Source: Granulicella sapmiensis (GTDB lineage Bacteria > Acidobacteriota > Terriglobia > Terriglobales > Acidobacteriaceae). From it: 64,000 nucleotides of DNA. The first letter of the stretch is position 1. The number at the start of each line of letters is the position of its first letter. Where the stretch lies: positions 80,933-144,932 of the forward strand of contig JAMFSR010000013.1 of NCBI GenBank assembly GCA_026225395.1. The letters run 5' to 3'. Under the pieces are notes generated by a model that saw only the letters and a list, made by a program, of their open reading frames with translations, was not told the DNA's origin and did not search any database. This document shows positions 45,940 through 55,757 of this stretch, one piece after another. The position numbers and the translations under genes are program-made.

Positions 45940-47045
45940 TAGGCAGTCACCTGTTCCCCACGCAACTCCATCATCGCCTCCGCCGCGTCCGTCAACTCCG
46001 CCGGCGAAACATCACGAACCACCGTAGCATCCCCAATCCCAATCGGCAGCACAAACGACCGCGATCCGCTCCGGTTTTTCTTATCCTTCGCCGTCAGCGC
46101 CACCAGGTCACCCACATTCGCCGAAAAGTTCTTCAGCGGCCCATAAGCCCGAATCACGCGTCCCATCCGCTCTGCCTCATCGGTCGTCACCAACGCCCGT
46201 CGCTCCGCAATCCCAATCGCCGCCAGCATCCCCCACGCCACGGCCTCGCCATGCAGCAGCGCCTTGTACTTCGTCGCCGCTTCAATCGCATGCCCCAGCG
46301 TATGCCCCAGGTTCAGCAGCATCCTCTCGCCGGACTCCTTCTCATCCGCCGCGACAACCTTAGCCTTCACTCGCACACTCTCTGCGATCACATGCGTCAG
46401 CGCCGCAACATCCCCAGCCAGCACCGTCTCACTATGCTCGTCCATGTACTCAAACAGCGCCCGGTCGCGAATGATCCCCGCCTTCACCGCTTCCTGCAGC
46501 CCCGCCCGAAGCTCAGCATCCGGCAGCGTCGCCAGCACTGCCGTATCCGCATACACCGCCAGCGGATGATGAAACGCCCCAAACAAATTCTTGCCCGCGG
46601 CCAGGTTCACGCCCGTCTTCCCGCCAATCGCACTATCGATCTGCGCCAGCGCCGTCGTCGGCACCTGGATATACCGAATCCCGCGCATATACCCCGCCGC
46701 CAGAAACCCCGTCATATCCCCGAGCACGCCACCGGAAAACGCAATCAGCACCGAATCCCGATCCGCCCCCGCTTCTGCCATCTGCTCCGCCAGCCGCTCC
46801 ACCGTAGCCAGCCGCTTATGCTGCTCGCCCGCCGGCACTTCCAACACCGTAGGCGCCGTCGCAAAGCCCTTCAGAAACGCCTCACCATGCAGCGCCCAAA
46901 TCCCCGGCGACGTCACCACAAACATCCTGGGCCCCGCCGGCAACAGAGCCGCTACGCGCTCTCCAACCTCAGCCAGCAAACCAGGCGCAATCTCCACGTC
47001 ATAAGACGCCGAAGCCGTGCGCACGGGAATAATCGTTCCAGTCAT
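45939..47045 (-). CDS. aroB: 3-dehydroquinate synthase
   Basis: Second enzyme of the shikimate pathway: converts DAHP to 3-dehydroquinate with NAD+ and a divalent metal. It is 368 aa. Motifs: [59 protein letters not shown], and the metal-binding [18 protein letters not shown]. Coupled to ubiE by overlapping stop and start. aroC of the same pathway is located elsewhere in the window. Confidence 0.96.
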   Translation of the reverse strand: MTGTIIPVRTASASYDVEIAPGLLAEVGERVAALLPAGPRMFVVTSPGIWALHGEAFLKGFATAPTVLEVPAGEQHKRLATVERLAEQMAEAGADRDSVLIAFSGGVLGDMTGFLAAGYMRGIRYIQVPTTALAQIDSAIGGKTGVNLAAGKNLFGAFHHPLAVYADTAVLATLPDAELRAGLQEAVKAGIIRDRALFEYMDEHSETVLAGDVAALTHVIAESVRVKAKVVAADEKESGERMLLNLGHTLGHAIEAATKYKALLHGEAVAWGMLAAIGIAERRALVTTDEAERMGRVIRAYGPLKNFSANVGDLVALTAKDKKNRSGSRSFVLPIGIGDATVVRDVSPAELTDAAEAMMELRGEQVTA

Positions 47046-47095
47046 CCCTTTCAGGATATCCCACCCGCCCCCTCACACCTCATCCCTCCCCACCC

Positions 47096-48004
47096 TCATA
47101 CCTCTACAATCACCTTCGGCCAAAGCAACGATGCCCCCACCGTCACCCCCAGCAACCCCGCAATAATCCCCAGCGAAAGCAGCGGCCCCACCGTCACCCA
47201 ATCCGCCATCAACATCTTCAGCGACGCAAATATCAGCAGCGCCGCCAGCCCAAAGTGGATATACCTTAGCTTCACCAGCATCGCCGTCAGCAGCACATAC
47301 AGCGACCGCAAACCCATCACCGCCATAATGTTAGACGTATAGGCCAAAAACGGCACCCGCGTAATCGAAAGCACCGCCGGTATCGAATCCAACGCAAAAA
47401 TCACATCCGTCAGCTCGACGGCCACCAGCGCCAGCAACAAAATCGTCGCCATCCTCCGGCCACCTTCCTTCACAAAGAAATGGTCCTGGCTCTCGCTGAT
47501 CGGCCGCAGCTTCGTCAGCCACGTAATCCATTGGGGCGTCTTCTCGTTCGTATCCGGATTCTCCGGCTTCAGCAGCCTTACCGCCGCCACCAGCAGGATT
47601 GCCGCAAACACATACTCCACCCAGTGAAACCGTTCCAGCAGCCCCAACCCACCCGCAATAAACGCCCCCCGCATCACAATCGCTCCGGCAACGCCCCAGA
47701 ACAACACCCGTGGCTGTCGCGCCGGCGGTATCCGAAACATGTTGAACAGCAGCAGAAACACAAACAGGTTATCGATCGAAAGCGCCTGCTCCAGCGCATA
47801 CCCCGCCAGATACTCCAGCGACCCGCCACGCCCATAGTGCCGCGCCAGCACCCCTGCCAGCACCAGCGCCGAAGCCGTCCACAGCACCGTCGCATACGCC
47901 GCCTTCTTCCGCGTATCCGGCACAGCAATATGCAGCGCATACTCCGCCGCCAGCAGCGCCACGAGCGCAAGATGAAAGTAAAGCCAGTAGGAGAGGGGAG
48001 TCAC
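47096..48004 (-). CDS. TerC-family integral membrane protein
   Basis: A 302-aa polytopic membrane protein with about nine predicted helices. Family signatures: SIDNLFVFLLLFNMFRIP, VELTDVIFALDSIPAVL, and SNIMAVMGLRSLY, which include conserved acidic residues within membranes. TerC/Alx proteins are linked to manganese export, possibly metal loading of exported proteins. Some relatives are tellurite-resistance genes, but no ter cluster is present. It stands alone, on the same strand as aroB. Confidence 0.92.
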   Translation of the reverse strand: MTPLSYWLYFHLALVALLAAEYALHIAVPDTRKKAAYATVLWTASALVLAGVLARHYGRGGSLEYLAGYALEQALSIDNLFVFLLLFNMFRIPPARQPRVLFWGVAGAIVMRGAFIAGGLGLLERFHWVEYVFAAILLVAAVRLLKPENPDTNEKTPQWITWLTKLRPISESQDHFFVKEGGRRMATILLLALVAVELTDVIFALDSIPAVLSITRVPFLAYTSNIMAVMGLRSLYVLLTAMLVKLRYIHFGLAALLIFASLKMLMADWVTVGPLLSLGIIAGLLGVTVGASLLWPKVIVEV

Positions 48005-48131
48005 GACACTACAAGGCTATATCGGAACCCCCCACCAACGCGACCTTCCCAACATCGCCTCCACATCCACCAACGACAAGCGGCGAAGCCAATTCGCCTC
48101 GCCGCCTGCCCATCGCTAACTCCCGCCGAAC

Positions 48132-48677
48132 CTATCGATGTCCACCACCACCCTCTGCATGACCACCACCGCCTGCATGTCCACCACCACCGCCAGCCGG
48201 AGCCGCATGAGCAGCTGGAGCCGCATGAGCCTGCGCATGCACCTGCCCACCACCTACACGCCCACCACCACCGGCCACATGAGCCTGCCCACCGCCGACA
48301 CGTCCAGCACTAACCGCGCCACCACGCCCGGCAACAACGGCGCGTCCACCGCCGCCGCCATGAAACCCTCCGCCATAACCCCCGTGATACTGCCCACCGC
48401 CATCCCCTCCAAAGCGATGCCCACCCCATCCATGGCTATATCCCCAGTTCGACCACGGCCCAACGCCCAGAAACAGCCCGTTATAGAAATAACCGGAGCC
48501 GTAATAGCCATAGGGCGCGCACCCATACGGCGCATACCCGTAATACCCATACTGGCAAACCGGTGGCCCGCCGCCGACACCGATCCCGATAGAAATCTGT
48601 GCCTTGGCTGTAGGAACGAACGTAAGGGAAGCGGCAACCGCTACCGACGAGAGCAGGAGAGTCTTAAATCCACGCAT
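48132..48677 (-). CDS. Small secreted Gly/His/Tyr-rich protein
   Basis: A 181-aa protein with a clear signal peptide (LLLSSVAVAASLTFVPTAKA). The mature part starts with a Tyr-rich segment (QYGYYGYAPYGCAPYGYYG), then becomes almost pure Gly, His and Ala with repeated GGGGHAGGGGH-type units. No catalytic domain is visible. The composition suggests a disordered envelope or metal-binding protein. Similar low-complexity secreted proteins are common, so family assignment is not possible. Confidence 0.6.
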   Translation of the reverse strand: MRGFKTLLLSSVAVAASLTFVPTAKAQISIGIGVGGGPPVCQYGYYGYAPYGCAPYGYYGSGYFYNGLFLGVGPWSNWGYSHGWGGHRFGGDGGGQYHGGYGGGFHGGGGGRAVVAGRGGAVSAGRVGGGQAHVAGGGGRVGGGQVHAQAHAAPAAHAAPAGGGGGHAGGGGHAEGGGGHR

Positions 48678-48880
48678 GTTGGAGCCTTTCTTGCGGCGGC
48701 TAGGGCTCCAATAGGTTGTGGGTGGATATGCTCTATCCCGTGATCACACGTCTCAGGGTCGTTGTCGAGGCAACTGTCTCCTATAAGACATAGCCCAGCA
48801 CCGAATGGTTGTTCCGACGATCCTTATAGCGGCTGCCGAGCTGCGAATCGCTTTTGTTGTTGTTCTTGCTTCTGAGATAG

Positions 48881-48936
48881 GTCTGGGCTTCAGCCCGGAC
48901 ATTAAGGCCCGCCAAAAACCGGGCTTCAGCCCCTGG
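48881..48936. repeat. REP-like palindrome pair
   Basis: GTCTGGGCT-TC-AGCCCGGAC at 48881-48900 and CCGGGCTTCAGCCCCTGG near 48919-48936. The preceding TTGCTTCTGAGATAG is also found before the copy at 51608. The rest of the 48.68-49.06 kb gap shows no gene. Confidence 0.8.
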
Positions 48937-49056
48937 GACTGCTCTCTTACCAGCTCCCAACGCATAGACTTGAGCCCCAAACGGATCCATCAGACGCTAC
49001 CTGGCCCTGGGCCCTCTCGTCCGGGACACATAATCGCCCTCTTCGTAATAACGCCC

Positions 49057-49986
49057 CTACCGCTGATCGATCAGCTTCACCATCTCCAGAAACAAATCCG
49101 CCGAAACCTGCAGACTCTGCGCGCTCAGCTTATCCATCGTGTCCTCGGCCGTATGGTGATACCCACCTTCCGGATGCTCCCGCGTAGGCGGCCCATAATC
49201 CAGGTCGATCACATCCACCACCGGCACACCCCGCTTCTGGAACGGAATATGGTCATCATCCACCTGCGTCGGATTCTTGAACAGATACCCGCTATGCCCA
49301 GTATCCTTACCCGCCTTCGCCAGCAGATCCAGCAGCCACGGCGTCGAGTTCGCATCCTTGTCCACGTTCAGGTCCTTCGCGCCGATCATGTCCGCCAGCA
49401 CGAACGCCTTGATGTGCGAAATCGTCCCATCCGCCGACCACTTCGCCGCCAGGTGCCTCGTCCCATACAGCGAATCCGAATCCGTCCACTCCGGGTTGAT
49501 CGACTCTTCGCCATCGGTGAACAGCAGCCAAACCGAGTACCCCTGCGGCGGATGCACCCTGTAATACGCACCCAGCTCGATCAGCAACGCCGTCGTGCAT
49601 GCGCCATCATTCGCGCCGATAAAGTTGATGTCCTTCAGCCAGTAGTTCGTTTCATAGTGCGTCGCCAGCACAATGATCCCGTCCTTCTTACCCGGAAACT
49701 TCACCAGCAAATTGTGCATGTTCAGCATGCCCACCGGCGTGCGCGCCGTAAACGCATCGTCCACAAAGTTGCCCTTCGCAACCTCCGGCCCAAAGTGCGA
49801 CTTGATGAACTGCTCCGCTGCCGCATGCCCCGGCGATCCCACATACCGCTTCGGAGCCACGTTCACATACTGCTGCGTCAGCTTCAAAACCTCAACACCC
49901 GAAACCCCATGCACCTGAGCGTGGGCGAAGGATGCACTCGCGATAAAGGGGAGAGCAAGAAGAAGGGCGGCAACAAACGATTTCAT
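49057..49986 (-). CDS. M28-family zinc enzyme, glutaminyl-peptide cyclotransferase-like
   Basis: A 309-aa exported protein (signal peptide LLLALPFIASASFAHAQ). AGAGGA upstream supports the ATG at 49986. The M28 fold is seen in IIVLATHYETN (zinc His), NFIGANDGACTTALLIEL (Asp), LFTDGEES and GYHHTAEDTMD (His). The segment DSDSLYGTRHLAAKW and the DDDHIPFQKRGVPVVDVIDL strand resemble glutaminyl cyclases, which form N-terminal pyroglutamate, more than aminopeptidases. Either activity is possible in the periplasm. Upstream lies a REP element, then tatC on the same strand. Confidence 0.85.
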   Translation of the reverse strand: MKSFVAALLLALPFIASASFAHAQVHGVSGVEVLKLTQQYVNVAPKRYVGSPGHAAAEQFIKSHFGPEVAKGNFVDDAFTARTPVGMLNMHNLLVKFPGKKDGIIVLATHYETNYWLKDINFIGANDGACTTALLIELGAYYRVHPPQGYSVWLLFTDGEESINPEWTDSDSLYGTRHLAAKWSADGTISHIKAFVLADMIGAKDLNVDKDANSTPWLLDLLAKAGKDTGHSGYLFKNPTQVDDDHIPFQKRGVPVVDVIDLDYGPPTREHPEGGYHHTAEDTMDKLSAQSLQVSADLFLEMVKLIDQR

Positions 49987-50012
49987 GGAATCCTCTTGTA
50001 CTTTCGGATTAG

Positions 50013-50068
50013 CGTGGGGCTTTAGCCCCACGAATAAACTTCATCAACGAATGGGCTTTAGCCCCGGG
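50013..50068. repeat. REP-like palindrome pair
   Basis: CGTGGGGCT-TT-AGCCCCACG at 50013-50032 and TGGGCTTTAGCCCCGGG at 50052-50068, between tatC and the M28 gene. Confidence 0.8.
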
Positions 50069-50213
50069 TCTTCTCGCACGAGACCACAATTTGCCGAAGG
50101 GCACTGTTCAGCCGTGCCATAAGTACCCTGGCTGCCCGGCTTCTTTAGCCGCTGAGGAATGCTTGAGGACTTGATCAGACCCTCCTTGAAACACATTCGT
50201 TCGCAAACAAAAC

Positions 50214-50996
50214 CTACGCAACCTTCTTCTTATTCCGCCGGTCCGGATGCACCATAAACGCCACACCAACCCCGATAAAGTACAGCAACAGCATCGGCGT
50301 AGCGAACAAACACATCCCAATCGGGTCAGGCGTAGGGCAAATCACGGCCGCAATCAAAAAAATCGCCAGCACCGCATAGCGAAAGTGCTTCAGCAAAAAC
50401 TTGCCGTCCACAATCCCAAACAGCGCCAGGAAAAAGATAACGATCGGCAGCTCGAACGTAATACCCAGCCCCAGGATCACGGCCAGAAAGAACCCCGTAT
50501 AGTCCTCGATCGTCAGGATCGGATGGAAGTCCTTGGCCATCTTGATCACCAGCATGTCGATCGCACCGGGCAACACCCACCGGTACCCAAACCACGCCCC
50601 TGCAAGAAACAGCCCGACCGTCGCCGTCATAAACGGCCACACATACTTCTTCTCGTTCGTATACATCCCGGGCGAAATGAACAGCCACACTTGATACAGA
50701 ATGAACGGACTCGCCAGGATCGCCCCACCCACAAACGCCGTCTTGATGTAGAGATTCAGCCCATCGGTCGGATGCGTAAAGTTCAGTTGCAGCCCGAGAT
50801 TCGTAACCGGAGCCTGCACCCAGTTATAAATTCGTTCGTGGAAAACGTAAGCTACGATGAACCCAATCGCCAGATAGCCAACAGACCAGAACAGCCGCGT
50901 CCGCAGCTCTTCCAGGTGTTCCATCAGGCTCATGCCGGGGAGCTCTACGCGTTCCGTCATGGACGCGCGTGCGCGGTCTAGCAGTTCAGTCGCCAT
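50214..50996 (-). CDS. tatC: Twin-arginine translocase subunit TatC
   Basis: Receptor subunit of the Tat pathway, which exports folded proteins. It is 260 aa with six membrane helices. Family segments: SLMEHLEELRTRLFWSVGYL at the N-terminus, PFILYQVWLFISPGMYTNEK, and the third-to-fourth helix part with FGYRWVLPGAIDML. The chosen ATG at 50996 overlaps the end of tatB by 11 bp. Alternatives at 51005 and 51026 extend the protein a little. Clients in this window include the Tat-signal oxidoreductase at 32370. Confidence 0.95.
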   Translation of the reverse strand: MATELLDRARASMTERVELPGMSLMEHLEELRTRLFWSVGYLAIGFIVAYVFHERIYNWVQAPVTNLGLQLNFTHPTDGLNLYIKTAFVGGAILASPFILYQVWLFISPGMYTNEKKYVWPFMTATVGLFLAGAWFGYRWVLPGAIDMLVIKMAKDFHPILTIEDYTGFFLAVILGLGITFELPIVIFFLALFGIVDGKFLLKHFRYAVLAIFLIAAVICPTPDPIGMCLFATPMLLLYFIGVGVAFMVHPDRRNKKKVA

Positions 50997-51558
50997 GCAG
51001 TGCATTCTCCCGCGCTTGCTCTTCAATCTCGGACAAAGGTTGCGGTGTCTCCGGAATCGATTCGATCAGACCCCCGAGCACGTTCTCACTGGAGCTCAGT
51101 GCTCCGTTAGCCCCGTTGGCCTCGTTTGACTCATGAGCGTCGCGAGCCCCATTCGTCCCTCGCCCCACCGGCAAACCAGTAGCCGGCGGCATAATGCTCA
51201 ACTCGCCAGACGTCGCAATCGGCAGCGGCTCCGCCGGCGCTTCAAACGGCCCATCGAAAGAGGTCGTCCCCGCCTCGGCTGCCGCTTCCACTTCAGGAGC
51301 AGGAAGACTCGCCTGCTCGGGCTCCGTCAGCGACGGTGCAACCGGCGCGGCCGCTTCCATCGCCGCAATCTGCTTCTGCCGGTCCGCTTGCTCGGAAAGC
51401 CGCAGCTCTTCTTCCATCTGCATCTTGAACTCGTTGGAGGCACGCCGAAACTCACCCACCCACTTGCCCAGCTCGCGGGCAAGCATCGGCAGCCTCTTCG
51501 GCCCAAACAGAAGAAGAGCGAGGATGAACAGGAAGATACTGTCCGAAAAACTGGGCAT
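50986..51558 (-). CDS. tatB: Twin-arginine translocase subunit TatB (TatA/B family)
   Basis: A 190-aa single-span protein: membrane helix SIFLFILALLLFGPKRLPML with the FGP hinge, then an amphipathic helix (ARELGKWVGEFRRASNEFKM). The long Ala/Pro/Glu-rich cytoplasmic tail suggests TatB rather than the shorter TatA. It is co-transcribed with tatC. No separate TatA is in the window, so another locus or dual use of this subunit is implied. Confidence 0.88.
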   Translation of the reverse strand: MPSFSDSIFLFILALLLFGPKRLPMLARELGKWVGEFRRASNEFKMQMEEELRLSEQADRQKQIAAMEAAAPVAPSLTEPEQASLPAPEVEAAAEAGTTSFDGPFEAPAEPLPIATSGELSIMPPATGLPVGRGTNGARDAHESNEANGANGALSSSENVLGGLIESIPETPQPLSEIEEQARENALHGD

Positions 51559-51607
51559 ACAGGTCTAGATGATACGGCATCGGTATTCGCTTTTGCTTCT
51601 GAGATAG

Positions 51608-51664
51608 GTCCGGGCTTTAGCCCGGACATAAGACCACGCCACAAATCAGGGCTTTAGCCCCCGG
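51608..51664. repeat. REP-like palindrome pair
   Basis: GTCCGGGCT-TT-AGCCCGGAC at 51608-51627 and a second unit CAGGGCTTTAGCCCCCGG near 51647-51664. The left flank (TTGCTTCTGAGATAG) is shared with the 48.9 kb copy. It lies upstream of tatB. Confidence 0.8.
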
Positions 51665-51825
51665 GACACGCTCTTCTCCGCCTCTACAACAAGAAATCCA
51701 TCCCCCAAACGCAACCATCGCCCCGCCCATCCGTCCTATGAAACAAGCAGTAAAGAAGAGCCAAGGGCGGATGCGACAATAACAAAATCCCCCAGGCCGG
51801 CTGCGGGCAGAATTCTGGAGAGGCA

Positions 51826-52986
51826 TTGGAGACGGGACGCGTGGCATTGAAGAGCAGGTTTGGGCGGGTACGCATATTGCTTTCGGGAGCCGGTTTGTCG
51901 CTCCTCCTCGCAGTCACCGGCTGCGGCGCATTCTTCCAGTGCGAAGGAAAATCTGACTGCGGCACCAGCTCGAGCACCAGCAGCTCCGGCGACTACGCCT
52001 ACATCTCCAACAGTGCTTCGGGATCAACTTACATCGACGGGTTCGACGTCTCCAGCGGTTCGCTCACCGCGGCCACCGGCTCACCCTACTCCCTCGGCTT
52101 CATCCCCATAGCCATGGCCGTCGACCCCAGCAACGACTCCTTCCTCTACATCTCCAGCGGAACCAACATCTACGGATACTCCATAGGCACCGGCGGCGCT
52201 CTCACCATCCTGAACAGCGGCACCACGCTGCAGGCCGAGGACTGCGCCGCACTCGCCATCTCTCCCGATGGTCAGTGGCTCTTTTCGCTCAACACCAACG
52301 ACCTCACCATCGAGGAGTACAAGATAGCCTCGACCGGCCTTCTCACCTACGAAGCCAACTACCAGATCAGCAACAGCTACAGCGGCGCCATCGCCGCTGC
52401 GGGTATCCAGGTAGCTCCCTCGGCCGCATACATCGCAGTAGCTCTCGGTACGGCAGGCACGGAAATCTTCACCTTCAACACCAGCACCGGCGCGGCCGCC
52501 TACGCCAGCCAGATTTCAGCATCCTCCGCTACCTCCGGCGACTACGCCGTCACCATCGACAGTAATAACAACCTCTACATCGCCACCACCAACAATCTGT
52601 ACGTGTTTTCGGTAACCTCCGCCGGTGTGCCAACCCAGGTCTCCACCAGCGCAACCGGCACAGGCCCCTACTCGGTAGCGCTCGACGGTACCAGCTACGT
52701 CTACGCCGGCAGTGAAAGCTCCAGCTCCTCACCCATCGTTTCAGGCTTCGCAGTCAGCACATCGAACCCCTTGGTCGCAGTAACCGGCTCACCCTTCACC
52801 GGCCCAACGGATGTCTCCGCAATCGCCGTGGATAAAACCGCGAAGTACCTCATCACCGCCGGCTATAACGCCACCAGCGGAATCCAGCTCTTCACCATCG
52901 GCTCCGCCGGCGCCCTCACGTCAGCCAGCACCGCCGCCACCGGCACAACCACCACCATCCCCACCGTAATGGCCCTCACCCACTAA
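51826..52986 (+). CDS. Lipoprotein with predicted beta-propeller (lactonase-like repeats)
   Basis: A 386-aa lipoprotein. The TTG start has GGAGAGG just upstream; a GTG at 51841 is an alternative. The lipobox LLAVTGCG places the lipidated Cys near residue 33. The rest is Ser/Thr/Gly-rich and made of repeated blades (YAYISNSASGSTYIDGFDVS, AMAVDPSNDSFLYISSGTN, LAISPDGQWLFSLNTN, YSVALDGTSYVYAGSESS). This resembles YVTN or 6-phosphogluconolactonase-type seven-bladed propellers. An enzymatic role is not supported, since no active-site residues can be identified. A surface-exposed binding role is possible. Confidence 0.75.
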   Translation: METGRVALKSRFGRVRILLSGAGLSLLLAVTGCGAFFQCEGKSDCGTSSSTSSSGDYAYISNSASGSTYIDGFDVSSGSLTAATGSPYSLGFIPIAMAVDPSNDSFLYISSGTNIYGYSIGTGGALTILNSGTTLQAEDCAALAISPDGQWLFSLNTNDLTIEEYKIASTGLLTYEANYQISNSYSGAIAAAGIQVAPSAAYIAVALGTAGTEIFTFNTSTGAAAYASQISASSATSGDYAVTIDSNNNLYIATTNNLYVFSVTSAGVPTQVSTSATGTGPYSVALDGTSYVYAGSESSSSSPIVSGFAVSTSNPLVAVTGSPFTGPTDVSAIAVDKTAKYLITAGYNATSGIQLFTIGSAGALTSASTAATGTTTTIPTVMALTH

Positions 52987-53003
52987 AGGGACTCGCAGAA
53001 CGC

Positions 53004-53209
53004 CGGGTGGCCCATCCTTTGCGCTCTTTGCAAAGGGTGGGGTATCGCGCAAAGCGAGACCGCTCTTGCTTCTTTCTGCTACCCCCAACCCTCCGGGTGG
53101 GGAACACCACGCTTCACCAGCCTCGTTTGCGGTTGCCTTTCTCCCGTCTACCCCAACCCTTCGGGTGGCCCATTCATGCGCGCTTTTGCGCATGAGTGGG
53201 GAACACCAC
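53004..53209 (+). repeat. Compound hairpin repeat, copy 2
   Basis: Same architecture as 43619-43757: CCCATCCTTTGC-GCTCTTT-GCAAAGGGTGGG, the spacer with AGACCGCTCTTGC, then CCCATTCATGCGC-GCTTTT-GCGCATGAGTGGG. An extra partial CGGGTGGGGAACACCA unit is inserted between them. It follows the lipoprotein gene on the same strand. A TGTCATCCTCGCAGG piece lies at about 53239, as also near copy 1. Confidence 0.85.
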
Positions 53210-53346
53210 TCTTCACCAGCCACGCCCTGCCGCTCTTTCTGTCATCCTCGCAGGGGATCTGCTTCCATCCCGCGATACTCTTAATCCACACGATTGTTTC
53301 GCACCCGCAAACAACGCCGCAGCCCCAAAGAGGCATCGCCACAAGT

Positions 53347-54528
53347 ATGGATTGGAACGGTCATAAAAGTTTGAACAGGCGCACCCGCACCATAGGGACG
53401 ATCTTCGCAACAGGCATCGCTCTTCTCGGCGCAACAGGCTGCTCGCACCTGCATACCAAGCCCGCGGATAAATACGTCTACGTCATCGCCCGCCAGAGCT
53501 TCCTGCGCGACCGCGTCGCCGCCGTCTCCAATCGCACCGGCGAGGTCACCAACGGCGAAAAGCTTGTCGTCCTCGAGCGCGCCCGCCGCTTCGTCAAAGT
53601 CCGCACGCCCAACGGCGAAATCGGCTGGATCGAAGAGAAACTAACCGCCGACCAGGCCCTCGCCGACAAGTTCGACCAGCTCCGCGTCAAGCATCTGCTC
53701 GACCCCACAGTAGGCTCCGCCAGCGCACGCGACGAGGTCTACCTCCACATCGCGCCCGGCCGCGAAACCGACCGCTTCTTCCGCCTCGCCGAAGGCGACA
53801 AGCTAAGCCTCCTCTCCCGCGCCATCATCGCCAAACCCTTGCCACCGGGCGCATCCCTAGCCAAAACAGCCGCAGACGCCAAAGGCGACCCCGCAGCTCC
53901 ACCAGAACCCGTCATGGAAGACTGGTGGCTCGTGCGCGACGCCAAGGGCGACACAGGTTGGATCTACTCCCACCTCATCGATGTAGACGCCCCAGACGCC
54001 CTCGTCCGCTACGCCGAAGGCCAGCGCATCGTCGGCGCCTACATCCTAGCCAAGGTCGAAGACCCCGACTCCGGCATGTTGAGCAACGGCGTCGCCGTAA
54101 CCACCATCCCCGAGTACGTGACTGTCCTCAGCCCTTACAAAGCCGGCTTGCCGTATGACTTCGATCAGGTCCGCGTCTTCACCTGGAACCTCAAGAAGCA
54201 CCGCTACGAAACAGCCTTCCGCGAGCACAACGTAGCCGGCTACCTTCCATTGGTGATCTCAAACAAAACCGACCCCTACAGCAAGAGCGCAGACGCTTCC
54301 ACACCCATGCCTGCCTTCAGCTACAAGGTGCTCGCCGCCGGCGCCACCATCCCCCAACCCGACCCCGAAACCGGCACGCTAACCCCCGGTGCTACCGTCA
54401 CCAAAACCTATCGCCTCGAAGGCAACATCACCCGCCGCATCCTCCAACCCGGAACCCCCGCCCCCGAGGAACTCCACCCCACTCCCGAGACCGACAAAAA
54501 AGACAAAGGCAAGAAGAAAAAGAAGTAG
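53347..54528 (+). CDS. SH3-domain lipoprotein
   Basis: A 393-aa lipoprotein starting MDWNGHKSLNRRTRT, with the lipobox LLGATGCS. Two bacterial SH3-like segments follow: one around RDRVAAVSNRTGEVTNGEK, VKVRTPNGEIGWIEEKL, and a second around VYLHIAPGRETDRFF, VRDAKGDTGWIYSHLID. These domains usually bind peptidoglycan or proteins. The C-terminus is Lys-rich. The longer frame back to 53176 is translated hairpin repeat and is rejected. No operon partner is evident. Confidence 0.8.
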   Translation: MDWNGHKSLNRRTRTIGTIFATGIALLGATGCSHLHTKPADKYVYVIARQSFLRDRVAAVSNRTGEVTNGEKLVVLERARRFVKVRTPNGEIGWIEEKLTADQALADKFDQLRVKHLLDPTVGSASARDEVYLHIAPGRETDRFFRLAEGDKLSLLSRAIIAKPLPPGASLAKTAADAKGDPAAPPEPVMEDWWLVRDAKGDTGWIYSHLIDVDAPDALVRYAEGQRIVGAYILAKVEDPDSGMLSNGVAVTTIPEYVTVLSPYKAGLPYDFDQVRVFTWNLKKHRYETAFREHNVAGYLPLVISNKTDPYSKSADASTPMPAFSYKVLAAGATIPQPDPETGTLTPGATVTKTYRLEGNITRRILQPGTPAPEELHPTPETDKKDKGKKKKK

Positions 54529-54614
54529 GCAAAATGTAAAGTTTGCTGGACACCATACGCATCCACAAACTCACCACAACTCACCGTAAACCACCATAAA
54601 TTTGCACGGTAAAA

Positions 54615-55757
54615 TCAGCGGTAAAACCGCCGGATCGCCTCCACCACCGTCTCCACTTCATCCTCACGGAGCTCCGGAAACATAGGCAGCGCCAAAACTT
54701 CTTTCGCAGCCTTTTCCGAAACAGGAAAATCCCCCTCTTTGTATCCGAGGTGCTTGAGGCTTTGCTGCATGTGCAGCGGCAGCGGATAGAAGATCTCACT
54801 CCCTATCTTATTGTCCATCAAATACTTACGCAGCTCATCGCGCCGCGGCGCACGGACTACATACTGATGGAATACATGCTCCGCCCGCGGATCGGTATAA
54901 GGCAACACCAATTCTCCATCGCCCGTAAGCCCCTCATTCGTAAACAGTTGATCGTAAAGCGCAGCCAACTCCCGCCGCCTCTGATTACCCGCATTCACAC
55001 GCCGTAACTTAACCTCAAGCACAGCCGCCTGCAACGTATCCAAACGCGAATTCCAGCCAATTTCCTCATGAAAATAGCGTTCCCGCATCCCATGCGCTCG
55101 CAAAATTCGCGCGCGGTCATCAACAGCCTCGTCGCGGGTAGTCAATAGACCGGCGTCGCCAAACGCCGATAAGTTCTTGGTGGGATAGAAGCTAAACGCC
55201 GCCGCGTCCCCTAGCGCGCCCGCGGGAATGCCATTGAAACGCGCTCCAAAAGCCTGCGCAGCGTCTTCGATCAGCTTGAACCCGTATTGCGGTGCAAGCG
55301 TGCTAAAGGCGTCAAAATCAGCGCATTGGCCGTACAGATGAACCGGCATAACGCCGGAAATATCGCCATGCTCTTCAGCAAGTTCCGCTACGGCTAGAGG
55401 CGACAAGTTGAAGGTCCGCTCGTCGATATCGGCCAGCAACGGCGTAGCCCCAGCACGCAGAATGCTGCTAACAGTAGCGAAAAAGCTGAACGGCGTAGTG
55501 ATGACAAAATCGCCCGGGCCGATGTTCAAGGCGACGAGCGCGAGCCAGAGGGCGTCTGTGCCGCTGGCGCAGCCGATGGCGTAGGGGACTTCGCAGGCTG
55601 CGGCTGCAGAATATTCAAACTGCGCGACTTCCGGGCCGAGGACGAAGCGTTGCGAGGCACAGACGGATTCGATGGCGGCCATAACTTCGTCGCGGATGAG
55701 GGTGAATTCGCGGGAAAGATCGAGGAGTGGGACGGGTTGGAGCGGGTCAAGCGGCAT
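54615..55757 (-). CDS. DegT/DnrJ/EryC1/StrS family aminotransferase
   Basis: PLP-dependent sugar aminotransferase, 380 aa. Motifs: PYAIGCASGTDALWLALVAL, VITTPFSFFATVSSILRAG, IEDAAQAFGARFNG (PLP-binding Asp about 165), and SFYPTKNLSAFGDAGLLTT (Schiff-base Lys about 194). Such enzymes transfer an amino group to nucleotide-linked keto-sugars for surface glycans. No neighbouring glycan genes are present, so the substrate is unknown. Confidence 0.93.
   Translation of the reverse strand: MPLDPLQPVPLLDLSREFTLIRDEVMAAIESVCASQRFVLGPEVAQFEYSAAAACEVPYAIGCASGTDALWLALVALNIGPGDFVITTPFSFFATVSSILRAGATPLLADIDERTFNLSPLAVAELAEEHGDISGVMPVHLYGQCADFDAFSTLAPQYGFKLIEDAAQAFGARFNGIPAGALGDAAAFSFYPTKNLSAFGDAGLLTTRDEAVDDRARILRAHGMRERYFHEEIGWNSRLDTLQAAVLEVKLRRVNAGNQRRRELAALYDQLFTNEGLTGDGELVLPYTDPRAEHVFHQYVVRAPRRDELRKYLMDNKIGSEIFYPLPLHMQQSLKHLGYKEGDFPVSEKAAKEVLALPMFPELREDEVETVVEAIRRFYR

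Noticed and set aside
48628-48644. AGCGGCAACCGCT motif matching the core of the operator at 39391
   Set aside because: Lies inside the signal-peptide codons of the Gly/His-rich protein and lacks the outer arms.
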